In this document: one piece after another, positions 1-10,082 of the stretch
Layout: each line of letters starts with the position of its first letter
Numbering within the stretch: the first letter of the stretch is position 1
Assembly (NCBI RefSeq): GCF_900107735.1
Contig: NZ_FNQV01000012.1
Location: forward strand, 23,466-87,465
Reading direction: 5' to 3'
Origin: Bowdeniella nasicola
Lineage (GTDB): Bacteria; Actinomycetota; Actinomycetes; Actinomycetales; Actinomycetaceae
DNA: 64,000 nucleotides
Translations under genes and position numbers: made by a program
Notes under the pieces: generated by a model
Databases searched by the model: none
What the model was told of the DNA's origin: nothing
What the model saw: the letters and a program-made list of their open reading frames with translations, nothing else

Positions 1-414
1 AAAGACTCGCAACATGGTGTAGGCCTCCTCGGGTGTGAGGTCGGCGAGCATCATCTGCTCGACATCGACCCTGTGCGCTCGTGCGGCCGTGGTGAAGGCG
101 GCGCGACCAGCCTCGGTGATCTGCGCGCTGGCGCCGCGGCCATCCTTCTCGTCGGCGATCCGTTCGACGAGGCCGCGACGCTTGAGCTCACCGATCCGGT
201 AGGTCAGGCGCGAAGGCGAGAACACGACGCGATGCGCCAGTTCCTTCAGCCGCAGCGCGCCCTCGTCGGACTCGACGAGCGCCAACAAGATGTTGTAGTC
301 CGCGAGTGTCAGCCCGGCAGCGCTTTTCAGCTGAGCTTCGATTCGCGCCTGGATTAGCGCCGTCGTCTCGAAGTAGACGCGCCAGGCATCCCAGCGCAGG
401 TCAGATACGGGCAA
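1..414 (-). CDS. MarR-family transcriptional regulator (3' end outside window)
   Basis: The complement of this stretch reads as a winged-helix regulator: an N-terminal helix (LRWDAWRVYFETTALIQARI), a central HTH with the family's VVFSPSRLTYRIGELKRRGLV and the wing ERIADEKDGRGASAQIT, then a C-terminal helix that runs off the window edge at base 1. It is the third gene of an operon with the FMN reductase and the LLM oxidoreductase. Its start overlaps the reductase stop, and no ATG is available; TTG at 414 (or 426) is the likeliest start, which suggests translational coupling. It is inferred to bind the palindrome at 2300-2311 and control its own operon. MarR proteins usually respond to phenolic or oxidising ligands; the ligand here is unknown. 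Confidence 0.8.
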   Translation of the reverse strand, partial: MPVSDLRWDAWRVYFETTALIQARIEAQLKSAAGLTLADYNILLALVESDEGALRLKELAHRVVFSPSRLTYRIGELKRRGLVERIADEKDGRGASAQITEAGRAAFTTAARAHRVDVEQMMLADLTPEEAYTMLRVF

Positions 415-1141
415 GGAGCGTGGCAAAATCCGTCACCTCAAGCTCGTTGTCGTACAGCGTGCCGCGCAGGCCGTCGCCGCCTTCGTATCCGGCAGGCCCC
501 ATCCCCGAATCGGATTCTGCGGCGGGCTTGGCCGTAGACCCGGACTTCTTGGTCTCCAGCGGCTTGTTGGCCAGTACTCGGGCGAGCGCGCGACCGGCCG
601 CCGAGATGCGCGTCGACAGTGCGGGAGTGCCATCGGCCTCTTCGCCCGCAATGCTGCCCCAGTCATCCGTCGCGGCGAATACTGCCGTGGGGATCGTCGC
701 CGCCTTGGCGTAGGCGAACAGCGGGCGCATGGCGGTGTCGATGACGAGCGAGTGACGGGCGGTGCCACCCGTCGCGCCGAGTAGCACGGGCGTATCGATC
801 AGGTCCTCGTCGTCCAGCAGGTCGAAGAAGGACTTGAAGAGGCCGGAGTAAGACGCCTTGAAGGTGGGGGTCACCGCGATCAGGGCGTGCGCGCCGGCAA
901 CAGAGTCGATCGCCTGCTGGAGTTCGTCGGAGAACGTGAAGGTCACGAGCGCCGAGGAGATCGCGCCCGCGAGGGGGCGCAGGTCGATCATGTCGACGTC
1001 GGGTTCGATGTCGAAGTGCGCAAGCTCCTTCGTGGTGGCGCGGGCGAGCCGCTCGGCAAGGCGGCGGGTCGAGGATGAGTCCGACAAGCCTGCCGAGACG
1101 ACCGCGATGCGAGGTCGCGTAGGTGTCGTCGTATCAATCAT
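401..1141 (-). CDS. NAD(P)H-dependent FMN reductase, CE1759-like
   Basis: This flavodoxin-fold reductase of 246 aa is of the type paired with LLM monooxygenases, to which it supplies reduced FMN. Visible features are the opening beta strand IAVVSAGLSDSSSTRRLAERL (residues about 12-32, phosphate-binding loop), the motif AVTPTFKASYSGLFKSFFDLL typical of FMN reductases, and VLLGATGGTARHSLVIDTAMRPLFAY. The C-terminus (about 195-246) carries a low-complexity linker. The start is the ATG at 1141; an upstream extension of the same frame lies inside the LLM gene and is not coding. It sits 10 bases behind the LLM gene and overlaps the start of the MarR gene, so the three genes form one unit. Confidence 0.88.
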   Translation of the reverse strand: MIDTTTPTRPRIAVVSAGLSDSSSTRRLAERLARATTKELAHFDIEPDVDMIDLRPLAGAISSALVTFTFSDELQQAIDSVAGAHALIAVTPTFKASYSGLFKSFFDLLDDEDLIDTPVLLGATGGTARHSLVIDTAMRPLFAYAKAATIPTAVFAATDDWGSIAGEEADGTPALSTRISAAGRALARVLANKPLETKKSGSTAKPAAESDSGMGPAGYEGGDGLRGTLYDNELEVTDFATLLARI

Positions 1142-1151
1142 GTCTGTCCTC

Positions 1152-2279
1152 TCAGCGGTTGGCGGGGGCGTCTGGGCCGCCGCCGGGGATCGGCTCTTCG
1201 CCGCGAGCCTTGCGCTCCACGAGGAAGGCGTGGGTGGGGGCGTCCGGCACGTCGGCCGGGCGACCAATAGCGAATTCCTTGCGCAGGACGGGAAGGACGT
1301 ATTCGCCGAACATGTCCATCTGCTCAAGAACGACGTCCGTCGGAAGACCGGCGTGGTCGACGAGGAACATCTGGCGCTGGTAGTCGCCAACCCACTCGCG
1401 GAACTCCAGAGTGCGGTCGATGACCTGCTGCGGGCTACCGACGGTCAGCGGCGTCATCTTCATGAAGTCCTCCAGCGACGGGCCGTGGCCGTAGACCGGG
1501 GCGTTGTCGAAGTACGGGCGGAATTCGCGGATGGCGTCCTGCGAGTTCTTGCGCATGAAGGCGTGACCACCGAGGGCGACGTAGGCCTGGTGGGCCTTGC
1601 CGTGTCCATAGTGCTCGTAGCGCTGGCGGTAGAGGTGAACCATCTGCTGGGTGTGTTCCTTGTTCCAGAAGATGTTGTTGTGGAAGAAGCCGTCACCGTA
1701 GTAGGCGGCCTGTTCGGCGATCTGCGGGGAGCGGATCGAGCCGTGCCACACGAAGGGGGCTACCCCATCGAGCGGGCGGGGCGTCGCCGTGAAGCCCTGC
1801 AGCGGAGTTCGATACTTGCCGGACCAGTCGACGTCTTCCTCGCGCCACAGGCGGTGCAGCAGCGCGTAGTTTTCGATCGCGAGCTCGATGCCCTTACGGA
1901 TGTCCTTGCCGAACCACGGGTAGACCGGGCCGGTGTTGCCGCGGCCCATGGTCAAATCGACGCGACCGTCTGCCAGGTGCTGCAGGTAGGAGTAGTCCTC
2001 GGCGAGGCGGACGGGGTCCATCGTCGTGATGAGCGTGGTGGCGGTCGAGAGAGTGATCTTCTCGGTTTGGGCCGCCAGGTAGGCCAGCAGGACCGGCGGG
2101 TTGCCGGGAGCTACGAACGGCGGGTTGTGGTGCTGGCCGGTGGCGAAGACATCGAAACCCACCTCTTCGGCGTGCTTGGCGATGCGCACCGTGTCCTTGA
2201 GTCGCTGCGCGTCGGTGGGCGTCTTGCCGGTGGTCGGGTCGGTCGTGACGTCACCGATGGTGAAAATTCCGAATTCCAT
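1152..2279 (-). CDS. LLM-class flavin-dependent oxidoreductase, CE1758-like
   Basis: This 375-aa TIM-barrel protein belongs to the luciferase-like monooxygenase class, which uses reduced FMN to oxygenate or reduce small substrates; the substrate here is unknown. Family signatures include the first strand MEFGIFTIGDV, the segment FDVFATGQHHNP, ADGRVDLTMGRGNTG near residue 105 and WHGSIRSPQIAEQAAYYGDGF near residue 180. ATG 2279 is preferred over GTG 2285 because AGAGGG lies about 7 bases upstream. It is the first gene of the LLM, FMN reductase, MarR operon and is preceded by a perfect 12-bp palindrome. Such trios are common in actinobacteria and are thought to handle xenobiotics or redox stress. 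Confidence 0.9.
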   Translation of the reverse strand: MEFGIFTIGDVTTDPTTGKTPTDAQRLKDTVRIAKHAEEVGFDVFATGQHHNPPFVAPGNPPVLLAYLAAQTEKITLSTATTLITTMDPVRLAEDYSYLQHLADGRVDLTMGRGNTGPVYPWFGKDIRKGIELAIENYALLHRLWREEDVDWSGKYRTPLQGFTATPRPLDGVAPFVWHGSIRSPQIAEQAAYYGDGFFHNNIFWNKEHTQQMVHLYRQRYEHYGHGKAHQAYVALGGHAFMRKNSQDAIREFRPYFDNAPVYGHGPSLEDFMKMTPLTVGSPQQVIDRTLEFREWVGDYQRQMFLVDHAGLPTDVVLEQMDMFGEYVLPVLRKEFAIGRPADVPDAPTHAFLVERKARGEEPIPGGGPDAPANR

Positions 2280-2299
2280 GTCCACCCTCTCTATTGTGC

Positions 2300-2311
2300 T
2301 TCAAATTTGAA
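2300..2311. promoter_or_regulatory. Palindromic operator TTCAAATTTGAA
   Basis: A perfect 12-bp palindrome lies 21 bases upstream of the LLM oxidoreductase start, in the only leader of the operon that ends with a MarR gene. AT-rich palindromes of this size are typical MarR sites, so autoregulation of the operon is a reasonable inference. No other copy was noticed in the window. Confidence 0.6.
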
Positions 2312-2399
2312 CTATCTACGCCAACTGGAAGCATGCCAGATCTATTCCCGGACGTCTAGCGGCGTGGTCAGCTACACACCTATCAGGCCCGCACCAGCC

Positions 2400-2832
2400 T
2401 CAGTTGTCAACATTGGGGGCGTAGATGGCGACGCTCCAGCCCGCTCCCGAAGGGATGCGAGTAGGGGCAAGATCCAGGTCGCCAGCGGGAAAATCTAGCC
2501 CCTGGGCCAGGACTTGCGCCTCCCCCTTTTTTCTCGCAGCGCACATCGAAACTGTTGCCGCCGATATCCACGGTCGCAACACCGCCCACCCCGTGACAGG
2601 TCGCTACAACACTGACGCCCGTGAACTCAGCGGCGCCATCGAAGCGCACCGTAATGCCGTCAGCGCCCGCACCCGCAGCGAGCATTCCGCCACCGACCGT
2701 TTCCACAAACCCCTCGGTGATGGCGGCGGCCTCGCTCACACGCTCACCCGCCTCCCCCTCGCCCGAGCACGCCGCCACCAATAGAGCAACAACAGCCAGC
2801 GCACCCGCGTACCATCGGCGATTCTTCGACAT
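2400..2832 (-). pseudogene. Small lipoprotein gene with a one-base frameshift
   Basis: The N-terminus is a clear lipoprotein signal: NRR, a hydrophobic stretch AGALAVVALLVAAC with lipobox LVAAC (Cys about residue 22), then an acidic linker. A short domain with two cysteines follows (VSVVATCHGVGGVATVDIGGNSFDVRCE). After this the frame runs into junk (SPGPGARFSRWRPG), whereas the -1 alternative continues sensibly as GEAQVLAQGLDFPAGDLDL and ends GWSVAIYAPNVDN at 2400. The switch maps to the complement tract A6G5 (2522-2532), which appears to carry one base too many. The function is unknown. The gene may be a true pseudogene, a phase-variable surface protein, or a sequencing artefact. Confidence 0.65.
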
Positions 2833-2921
2833 TTGCCCCCCGACCCTTCAGTTGAGCGTTTCCCACATCCTACTCCCGGAGTTTCTGTCCGGCGAGACAC
2901 GAAAGAACGACGCTATATCTA

Positions 2922-2956
2922 TTGACTATCGATTGATATCTATCGATACTCGATGT
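2922..2956 (+). promoter_or_regulatory. Promoter of the DUF2975/XRE pair, leaderless, with inverted repeat
   Basis: A -35 box TTGACT (2922-2927) and a -10 box GATACT (2945-2950) are separated by 17 bases. The -10 ends 6 bases before ATG 2957, so transcription should begin at or next to the start codon. TATCGAT (2927-2933) and ATCGATA (2942-2948) form an inverted repeat across the spacer and -10 box. This is a plausible operator for the XRE protein encoded downstream. Confidence 0.6.
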
Positions 2957-3457
2957 ATGGATACCTCGTTTACACCGCCGAGCGCTCTAGCGGCACGGCT
3001 GCTCTTTGCCGGTCTCGCCATGTTGTTCCTTGGCTGCCTCATCCTCCAGGCGTTGTTTCTTCCGCTGCTCGCTGCCGAGGCTGCTCGCGAAGCTCCGGAG
3101 GTGGCGTACCTGCGCTACCCGATCCTCGTCGTCGCGATTCTGACGGTTGGCTGCATCGAGGTCGTCATCGCGGCTACCGCCGTCCTGCTGGTCAAAACTC
3201 GTCGACGTGTGATCTTTCGAAGCGATGCGCTGCGGTGGGTCACCGTCATGAGCGCTGCGTCGTTTGTAGCCTCCGGACTGTGCGTCGCCACCTTCGCCTA
3301 CCTCGCGCTCGGCCCTCAAGTATTGCCACCCCCGGTGATGCTCGTGCTTGTCGGGACGGCCGTCGCGGCGGCGTGCGTGGGCCTGATCCTCGTCGTGTTG
3401 AAATCACTGCTGTCTGCGGCCGTGTTCTTGACCGACGAGCTTGCGGGGGTGGTCTAG
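2957..3457 (+). CDS. DUF2975 membrane protein
   Basis: This 166-aa protein has four hydrophobic segments (about residues 10-35, 53-78, 93-118 and 125-155) and a basic cytoplasmic loop KTRRRVIFRSDALRWV after the second. Size, topology and the loop before the third helix match the DUF2975 family, which is usually paired with a small YozG/HTH_26-type XRE regulator. That partner follows directly here, with its ATG immediately after this gene's TAG. ATG 2957 is chosen because a strong promoter predicts a transcript starting on it; no ribosome binding site is present. Function is unknown; the pair is inferred to be a membrane-linked regulatory module. Confidence 0.8.
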   Translation: MDTSFTPPSALAARLLFAGLAMLFLGCLILQALFLPLLAAEAAREAPEVAYLRYPILVVAILTVGCIEVVIAATAVLLVKTRRRVIFRSDALRWVTVMSAASFVASGLCVATFAYLALGPQVLPPPVMLVLVGTAVAAACVGLILVVLKSLLSAAVFLTDELAGVV

Positions 3458-3664
3458 ATGGCGATCACCGTTCGACTTGATATCTTGCTCGCAGAGCGCG
3501 GGCTGAGCGTCGGTGAGGCCGCCGACCTTATTGGTATTACTCCGGCAAACCTGGCCGTGTTGAAAAATGGTCGAGCTAAGGCCATCCGGTTCTCTACGCT
3601 TGAGGCCATTTGCCGCGTACTGCAATGCCAGCCAGGGGACGTGCTGGAATATCACGATTCGTGA
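3458..3664 (+). CDS. XRE-family (YozG-like) HTH regulator
   Basis: This 68-aa protein is a single Cro/C1-type helix-turn-helix: ITVRLDILLAERGLSVGEAADLIGI forms the first helices, TPANLAVLKNGRAKAIRFSTL the recognition helix and turn, and EAICRVLQCQPGDVLEY the closing helix, the usual HTH_26 ending. Its start codon abuts the stop codon of the DUF2975 gene, so the two are co-translated. In other bacteria such pairs are co-conserved; the regulator is presumed to act on its own promoter, where an inverted repeat spans the -10 region at 2927-2948. Confidence 0.88.
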   Translation: MAITVRLDILLAERGLSVGEAADLIGITPANLAVLKNGRAKAIRFSTLEAICRVLQCQPGDVLEYHDS

Positions 3665-3686
3665 GCTGCATGGAACAATGGGGGCC

Positions 3687-6368
3687 ATGACGACACGCGA
3701 CAACGATCAACCCACAACCCCTGCAACGTATCCGGCACCCAGCGCCCCGGATCGAGTCAGCGCAGACGGGCTGGAGGCCCGGTGGGGCGAGAGCTGGGAG
3801 ACGGACGGCACCTATCATTTTGACCGCAGCGCGAGCCGCAACGAGGTCTTCTCGATCGATACCCCGCCCCCGACGGTCTCCGGGTCACTGCACGTCGGCC
3901 ACGTCTTTTCCTACACTCACACTGACGTCGTTGCGCGCTACCAGCGCATGCGCGGTAAGTCCGTGTTTTACCCCATGGGATGGGACGACAATGGACTGCC
4001 GACCGAACGTCGCGTCCAGAACTATTACGGGGTGCGCTGTGAACCGGCGCTGCCCTACGAGCCCGATTTCACTCCCCCGCACGACGGCGGCGAGGGCAAG
4101 TCGATCAAGGCCGCCGACCAGCAACCGATTTCGCGCCGAAACTTCATCGAGCTATGTGAGCGCCTGACGGAAGAAGACGAGCGCCAGTTCGAACACCTGT
4201 GGCGTTATCTGGGGCTATCGGTTGATTGGCGCCACACGTATCAAACCATCGGGCACGATGCCCAGCAGGTCGCCCAAACGGCATTCCTGCGCAACCTTGC
4301 GCGCGGCGAGGCCTACCAGGCCGCGGCGCCCGGGCTGTGGGATGTCACGTTCCAGACGGCCGTGGCGCAAGCTGAGCTGGAGGCGCGCGAGTACCCCGGC
4401 CACTATCACCTCATCTCCTTCCACACTCCCGGCGGTGAGCGCGTCACGATCGATACGACTCGCCCCGAGCTCCTGCCGGCCTGTGTCGCACTGATTGCCC
4501 ACCCCGATGACGAGCGGTACCAGCACCTGTTTGGCACGACCGTGACCTCCCCCGTCTTCGGCGTCGAACTCCCCGTCCTGGCGCACGCGGCCGCCGAAAT
4601 GGACAAGGGTGAGGGCATCGCCATGTGCTGTACCTTCGGCGATCTCACCGACGTGCAGTGGTGGCGCGAGCTCGACCTGCCGATGCGCGCGATCCTCGGC
4701 CACAATGGCCGAATCCTTCCCGATACCCCCGAGTGGATCACCACCGATGCCGGCCGTGCACTGTATGAGGAGATGGCTGGAAAGACGACGTTCAGTGCAC
4801 GCAAGGCCGTCGTCGAGGCACTGACCGAATCCGGCGATCTCATCGGCGAGCCGCGCCCCACCAAGCGCATGACGAACTTCTTCGAAAAGGGCGACAAGCC
4901 CCTGGAGATTGTTCCCTCTCGCCAGTGGTACATCCGCAACGGCGGGCGCGACGCCACCACCCACGGCGGCGTGGACCTGCGCGACGCGCTCCTGAAGCGC
5001 GGCGTCGACCTCGACTTCCATCCCGCGTTCATGCGGGTGCGGTATGAAAACTGGGTCAACGGCCTGAACACCGACTGGCTCATTTCCCGCCAGCGCTTCT
5101 TCGGGGTGCCGATCCCCGTGTGGTACGCCGTCGGAGACGATGGCGAGGTCAACTACGACGAGGTCATCGCCCCGCCGGAAGACTCGCTCCCGATCGACCC
5201 GTCGATCGATGTCCCGCCGGGCTTCCGCGAGGATCAGCGCGGCGAGCCGGGTGGCTTCGTCGGCGAGGTTGACATTATGGACACCTGGGCGACGTCCTCC
5301 CTCACCCCTCAGATCGCCGGCGGCTGGCTGCGCGATGAAGATCTGTTTGAGCGCGTCTACCCGATGGATATTCGCCCCCAGGGCCAGGACATCATTCGCA
5401 CGTGGCTGTTTTCCACGATCGTGCGCGCCCATCATGAATTCGACGCGCTGCCGTGGCGTGCCGCGACGGTTTCGGGCTGGATCCTGGATCCCGACCGCAA
5501 GAAGATGAGTAAGTCGAAGGGCAATGTCGTCACGCCCATGGGCCTCCTTGAACAATACGGCTCGGACGCGGTGCGCTACTGGGCGGCCTCGGCCCGCCTC
5601 GGGGCGGATGCGGCATTCGAAGAAAAGCAGATGAAGATCGGCCGCCGCCTCGCGATCAAGATCCTGAATGCCTCGAAGTTCGCCCTGACGATGTCCGGCG
5701 GCGACATCACTGTCGACCCGGCAGCCGTGACGCAGCCGATCGATCGTGCGATGCTCGCCGAGCTGGCACGGGTCGTGGACGTTGCCTCGGAGTCCTTCGA
5801 CAAGCTCGATCACACGCGCGCCCTGGAAACCACCGAGACGTTCTTCTGGACGTTCTGCGATGACTATCTCGAGCTCGTCAAGGACCGCGCCTACGACTCC
5901 GAAGGCACCGGTGATCCGGCCGCTGTCGCCTCGGCGCGCACCGCCCTCGTCATCGCCGTCGATACGTTGCTCCGCCTGTTCGCGCCCTTCGTGCCATTTG
6001 CTACCGAAGAGGTGTGGAGCTGGTGGCGCGAAGGCAGCGTGCACCTGGCCGCCTGGCCGAAGGCTGAAGAGATTCGCACCGCCGCTGGTACCTCCGCCGA
6101 TCCGGCGATCTTGCCGATCACGGGCGAAGTCCTCGCCCAGCTGCGAAAAACGAAGTCGGAGGCGAAGGTCTCACAGCGCACGACGATCGCACACGCGACC
6201 GTCGAGGTTCCCCGCGGTAGCGCCGATCTCGTCACCGCGGCACTCAGCGACGTGCGAGCGGCAGGCCGGATGCGCGGCGACCTCACCGTGCTCGAGGCCG
6301 ATGTCGAAACTGCTCGCGTGAGCGAACACGAACTGGACGAACCCCCGGTAAAGGAGAAGAAGGCATGA
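3687..6368 (+). CDS. valS: Valine--tRNA ligase
   Basis: This 893-aa class I aminoacyl-tRNA synthetase charges tRNA-Val with valine. Key signatures are the HIGH-type motif HVGH at residues 69-72 in SGSLHVGHVFSYTHTD, the editing (CP1) insertion, the WDDNGLPTERRVQN segment after HIGH that marks ValS, and KMSKSKGN near residue 605. The anticodon-binding region follows (TFCDDYLELVKDRAYD), with a short charged tail. ATG 3687 was chosen over ATG 3678 because an AACAAT -10-like box lies 7 bases before 3687, the leaderless spacing seen elsewhere in this window. The stop overlaps the ATG of the next gene (ATGA). Confidence 0.96.
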   Translation: MTTRDNDQPTTPATYPAPSAPDRVSADGLEARWGESWETDGTYHFDRSASRNEVFSIDTPPPTVSGSLHVGHVFSYTHTDVVARYQRMRGKSVFYPMGWDDNGLPTERRVQNYYGVRCEPALPYEPDFTPPHDGGEGKSIKAADQQPISRRNFIELCERLTEEDERQFEHLWRYLGLSVDWRHTYQTIGHDAQQVAQTAFLRNLARGEAYQAAAPGLWDVTFQTAVAQAELEAREYPGHYHLISFHTPGGERVTIDTTRPELLPACVALIAHPDDERYQHLFGTTVTSPVFGVELPVLAHAAAEMDKGEGIAMCCTFGDLTDVQWWRELDLPMRAILGHNGRILPDTPEWITTDAGRALYEEMAGKTTFSARKAVVEALTESGDLIGEPRPTKRMTNFFEKGDKPLEIVPSRQWYIRNGGRDATTHGGVDLRDALLKRGVDLDFHPAFMRVRYENWVNGLNTDWLISRQRFFGVPIPVWYAVGDDGEVNYDEVIAPPEDSLPIDPSIDVPPGFREDQRGEPGGFVGEVDIMDTWATSSLTPQIAGGWLRDEDLFERVYPMDIRPQGQDIIRTWLFSTIVRAHHEFDALPWRAATVSGWILDPDRKKMSKSKGNVVTPMGLLEQYGSDAVRYWAASARLGADAAFEEKQMKIGRRLAIKILNASKFALTMSGGDITVDPAAVTQPIDRAMLAELARVVDVASESFDKLDHTRALETTETFFWTFCDDYLELVKDRAYDSEGTGDPAAVASARTALVIAVDTLLRLFAPFVPFATEEVWSWWREGSVHLAAWPKAEEIRTAAGTSADPAILPITGEVLAQLRKTKSEAKVSQRTTIAHATVEVPRGSADLVTAALSDVRAAGRMRGDLTVLEADVETARVSEHELDEPPVKEKKA

Positions 6369-8164
6369 CCGCCACCACCCCGCGGGAGTTCACGAACCCG
6401 CTGCTCGTTGAGCTCAACGACAAGATGACCATCCCGCACCTGCTCGCCGAGCGAGTGCGCCGCTACCCAAACCACACGCTCGTCGAGCGCAAGGTGGCAC
6501 TGGGGTCCAGCTGGCAGAAGGTGACATCGCGAGCGTTTTCCGATCACGTCCACGAAGTTGCCAAGGGCCTGATCGGCCTCGGAGTCGAGCCCGGTGACCG
6601 GTTCGGAATCATGGCGCATACGAGTTACGACTGGATGCTGCTCGATTTCGCGATCGCCCACGCCGGTGCAGTCTCGGTGCCGATCTACGAAACGAGCTCC
6701 GGTGAGCAGATCGAGTGGATCGTGACCGACTCGGGAACGACGAACGTCGTGACCGAAACGCACGCCATGGCAGACCTGGTGCGTTCGGCCGCGCCGGACC
6801 TGCAGCACGTGTTCTCCCTGGATCGCAACGGGATCTCGGACATCATCAATGCCGGAAAGAACGTGCCCGACAGCGCGGTCGAGGAGCGGGCGCGGGGCGT
6901 CGCTGCCGATGACCTCATGACCATTATCTACACCTCGGGCACGACGGGACGTCCCAAGGGCGTGGAGCTCACTCACCAAAACATGGTGGGCCTGGCCCAA
7001 AACGGCCGCGAGTGGATGCCCGAGCTTTTGCATGGCAAGAACTCGCGCGTCCTGCTCTTCCTCCCGCTCGCCCACGTTTTTGCCCGCTTCATCCAGCTTC
7101 TTCCGGTATCCGCCGAGGGCGTCGTCGGCCACTCCCCCGACACCAAGAACCTGTTGGAGGACATTGCCTCCTTCAAACCCTGGTACGTCCTTGCAGTGCC
7201 GCGCGTCTTTGAAAAGATCTACAACGCGGCCGATGCCAAGGCGGGATCGGGCGCGAAGCTCAAGATGTTCCGGTGGGCCGCGAAGGTCGCGATCGAGTAT
7301 TCCCGCGCACTGGAAACTGATGAAGGCCCGTCGGCAGCCCTAAAGGCGCAGCACAAGATTGCTGACCGGCTCGTGCACCGCAAGATTATGGATCTGTTTG
7401 GTGGCGCGAAATACGCCGTCTCTGGCGGCGGTCCGCTCGGCGAGCGCCTGGGCCACTTCTTCCGCGGCATCGGGTTGCAGATCTTGGAAGGCTACGGCCT
7501 GACGGAGACGGCAGCGCCGCTATCGGTCAACACTCCTGCCGTCAACAAGATCGGGACTGTCGGCCCGCCGATTTCCGGCGTGACGGTCCGCGTCGATGAG
7601 GAGGGTGAGATCCAGGTCAAGGGGCCCTGGGTCTTCAAGAACTACCACAACAACCCCGAGGCGACCGCAGATGCGTTTGTCGACGGCTGGTTCCACACCG
7701 GCGACGTGGGCTCGATCGATGAAGACGGTTACGTCAAGATCACAGGGCGCCGCAAGGAACTGATCGTGACTGCGGGCGGCAAGAATGTTGCCCCGACGGT
7801 GCTAGAAGACCGGTTGCGCGGACACCCCCTCGTCAGCCAGGTCGTGGTGGTTGGCGAAGGCAAACCGTTCATTGGCGCTCTTGTCACCCTCGATGCGGAG
7901 ATGCTGCCCGGTTGGCTAAAGAATCACGGGATGCCGCAGATGAGCGTTGAGCAGGCCGCACGCGACCCACAGGTCATCGCGGCCATTGACCGTGCGGTCG
8001 AACGCGCGAATAAGGCCGTTTCGCGGGCTGAATCGATCCGCAAGTTCACGGTGCTCGACACGGACTTCACCGAGGCCAACGGTCTTTTGACTCCGTCGCT
8101 CAAGATCAAGCGCGGCCCCATCGCTGAAGCATTCTCCAGGGAGATCGAAGCACTCTACGGCTAA
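6365..8164 (+). CDS. Long-chain fatty-acid--CoA ligase (AMP-binding)
   Basis: This 599-aa ANL-superfamily enzyme activates fatty acids to acyl-AMP and then acyl-CoA. The phosphate loop IIYTSGTTGRPKGVELTH is at about residue 186, the A5-type motif ILEGYGLTETAAPLS near 372, the hinge DGWFHTGDVGSIDEDGYVKITGRRKELIV around 440-467, and the C-terminal lysine region LTPSLKIKRG near 580. The pattern is of the bacterial FadD15/long-chain type. Its ATG overlaps the valS stop by four bases, so it is translationally coupled to valS, an association with no obvious metabolic logic. A hairpin terminator follows at 8199. Confidence 0.92.
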   Translation: MTATTPREFTNPLLVELNDKMTIPHLLAERVRRYPNHTLVERKVALGSSWQKVTSRAFSDHVHEVAKGLIGLGVEPGDRFGIMAHTSYDWMLLDFAIAHAGAVSVPIYETSSGEQIEWIVTDSGTTNVVTETHAMADLVRSAAPDLQHVFSLDRNGISDIINAGKNVPDSAVEERARGVAADDLMTIIYTSGTTGRPKGVELTHQNMVGLAQNGREWMPELLHGKNSRVLLFLPLAHVFARFIQLLPVSAEGVVGHSPDTKNLLEDIASFKPWYVLAVPRVFEKIYNAADAKAGSGAKLKMFRWAAKVAIEYSRALETDEGPSAALKAQHKIADRLVHRKIMDLFGGAKYAVSGGGPLGERLGHFFRGIGLQILEGYGLTETAAPLSVNTPAVNKIGTVGPPISGVTVRVDEEGEIQVKGPWVFKNYHNNPEATADAFVDGWFHTGDVGSIDEDGYVKITGRRKELIVTAGGKNVAPTVLEDRLRGHPLVSQVVVVGEGKPFIGALVTLDAEMLPGWLKNHGMPQMSVEQAARDPQVIAAIDRAVERANKAVSRAESIRKFTVLDTDFTEANGLLTPSLKIKRGPIAEAFSREIEALYG

Positions 8165-8198
8165 GACTCAGTGCAGCTGAGACATCAGCTCCAAACGC

Positions 8199-8244
8199 AA
8201 AACCTCACCTCTCGCGCCCGTGTGCGCGACGAGCGTGAGGTTTT
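8199..8244 (+). terminator. Inverted repeat, probable terminator
   Basis: A perfect 10-bp stem, AAAACCTCAC (8199-8208) with GTGAGGTTTT (8235-8244), encloses a 26-base loop and ends in a T run on the plus strand. It lies between the acyl-CoA ligase stop and the convergent chorismate mutase gene and could serve both. Confidence 0.6.
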
Positions 8245-8362
8245 CGCGATGTCGGGACTCTGCTGGGTGGATACTCAGCCGAGCCTGGTCATTCTCAGAC
8301 TCATCGCAGCGTCACGGTCATGTCGATGCCCGACCATATGCCCTGATCATTCACAACAGGTG

Positions 8363-8698
8363 CTATTCACCACGGGCGATGGCGCTGTGGTGGCGGATAA
8401 CCTCGCGGATAACAAAGTTCAAGAACTTCTCGGAGAAATCGGGGTCGAGACCGGACTCATCGGCAAGTGCCCGCAGCCGAGCAATCTGACGGGCTTCGCG
8501 GTCCGGATCAGCCGGCGGAAGGTTCGTGCGGGCTTTGAGCTCGCCGACTTTCTTTGTGCACCGAAAACGTTCGGCGAGCATGTGAATGAGCGCCGCATCG
8601 ATGTTGTCAATGGTGTGGCGGTATGCGAGCAGTTCGGCGGGAATGTCATCCGGCTCGGGGCTCGCGTGCGGCGAGAGCGAGGTGTCCTTCGTGCTCAT
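8363..8698 (-). CDS. Chorismate mutase (AroQ type)
   Basis: This 111-aa protein is an all-helical AroQ-class chorismate mutase, which converts chorismate to prephenate on the route to Phe and Tyr. After a disordered N-terminus of about 20 residues comes YRHTIDNIDAALIHMLAERFRCTKKVGELKA, with the conserved D-x-x-D-x-x-L-x-x-L-x-x-R pattern and K in KVGELK. Then LPPADPDREARQIARLRALADESGLDPDFSEKFLNFVIREVIRHH matches the catalytic third helix. It is a stand-alone gene, not fused to prephenate dehydratase or DAHP synthase. Its neighbours (clpX on one side, a terminator on the other) say nothing about pathway. Confidence 0.93.
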   Translation of the reverse strand: MSTKDTSLSPHASPEPDDIPAELLAYRHTIDNIDAALIHMLAERFRCTKKVGELKARTNLPPADPDREARQIARLRALADESGLDPDFSEKFLNFVIREVIRHHSAIARGE

Positions 8699-8769
8699 GA
8701 CTCGAGCCTAGCGGCCCGCGATGCCCTCACGGGAGCACGTGTCCACTGACTAGGACAGGGCGGCTACGC

Positions 8770-10014
<1,245 letters not shown>

Positions 10015-10082
10015 GGGCTTCACGTCCTTTCGGCGGTCAATCTCGTCTCTCCACCTTGTCACACCCTACCGACAGAGCCGGT

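Noticed and set aside
4215..6044. A 609-codon open frame on the minus strand inside valS
   Set aside because: It is the antisense shadow of a GC-rich gene: it has no recognisable domain and valS on the other strand is unmistakable.
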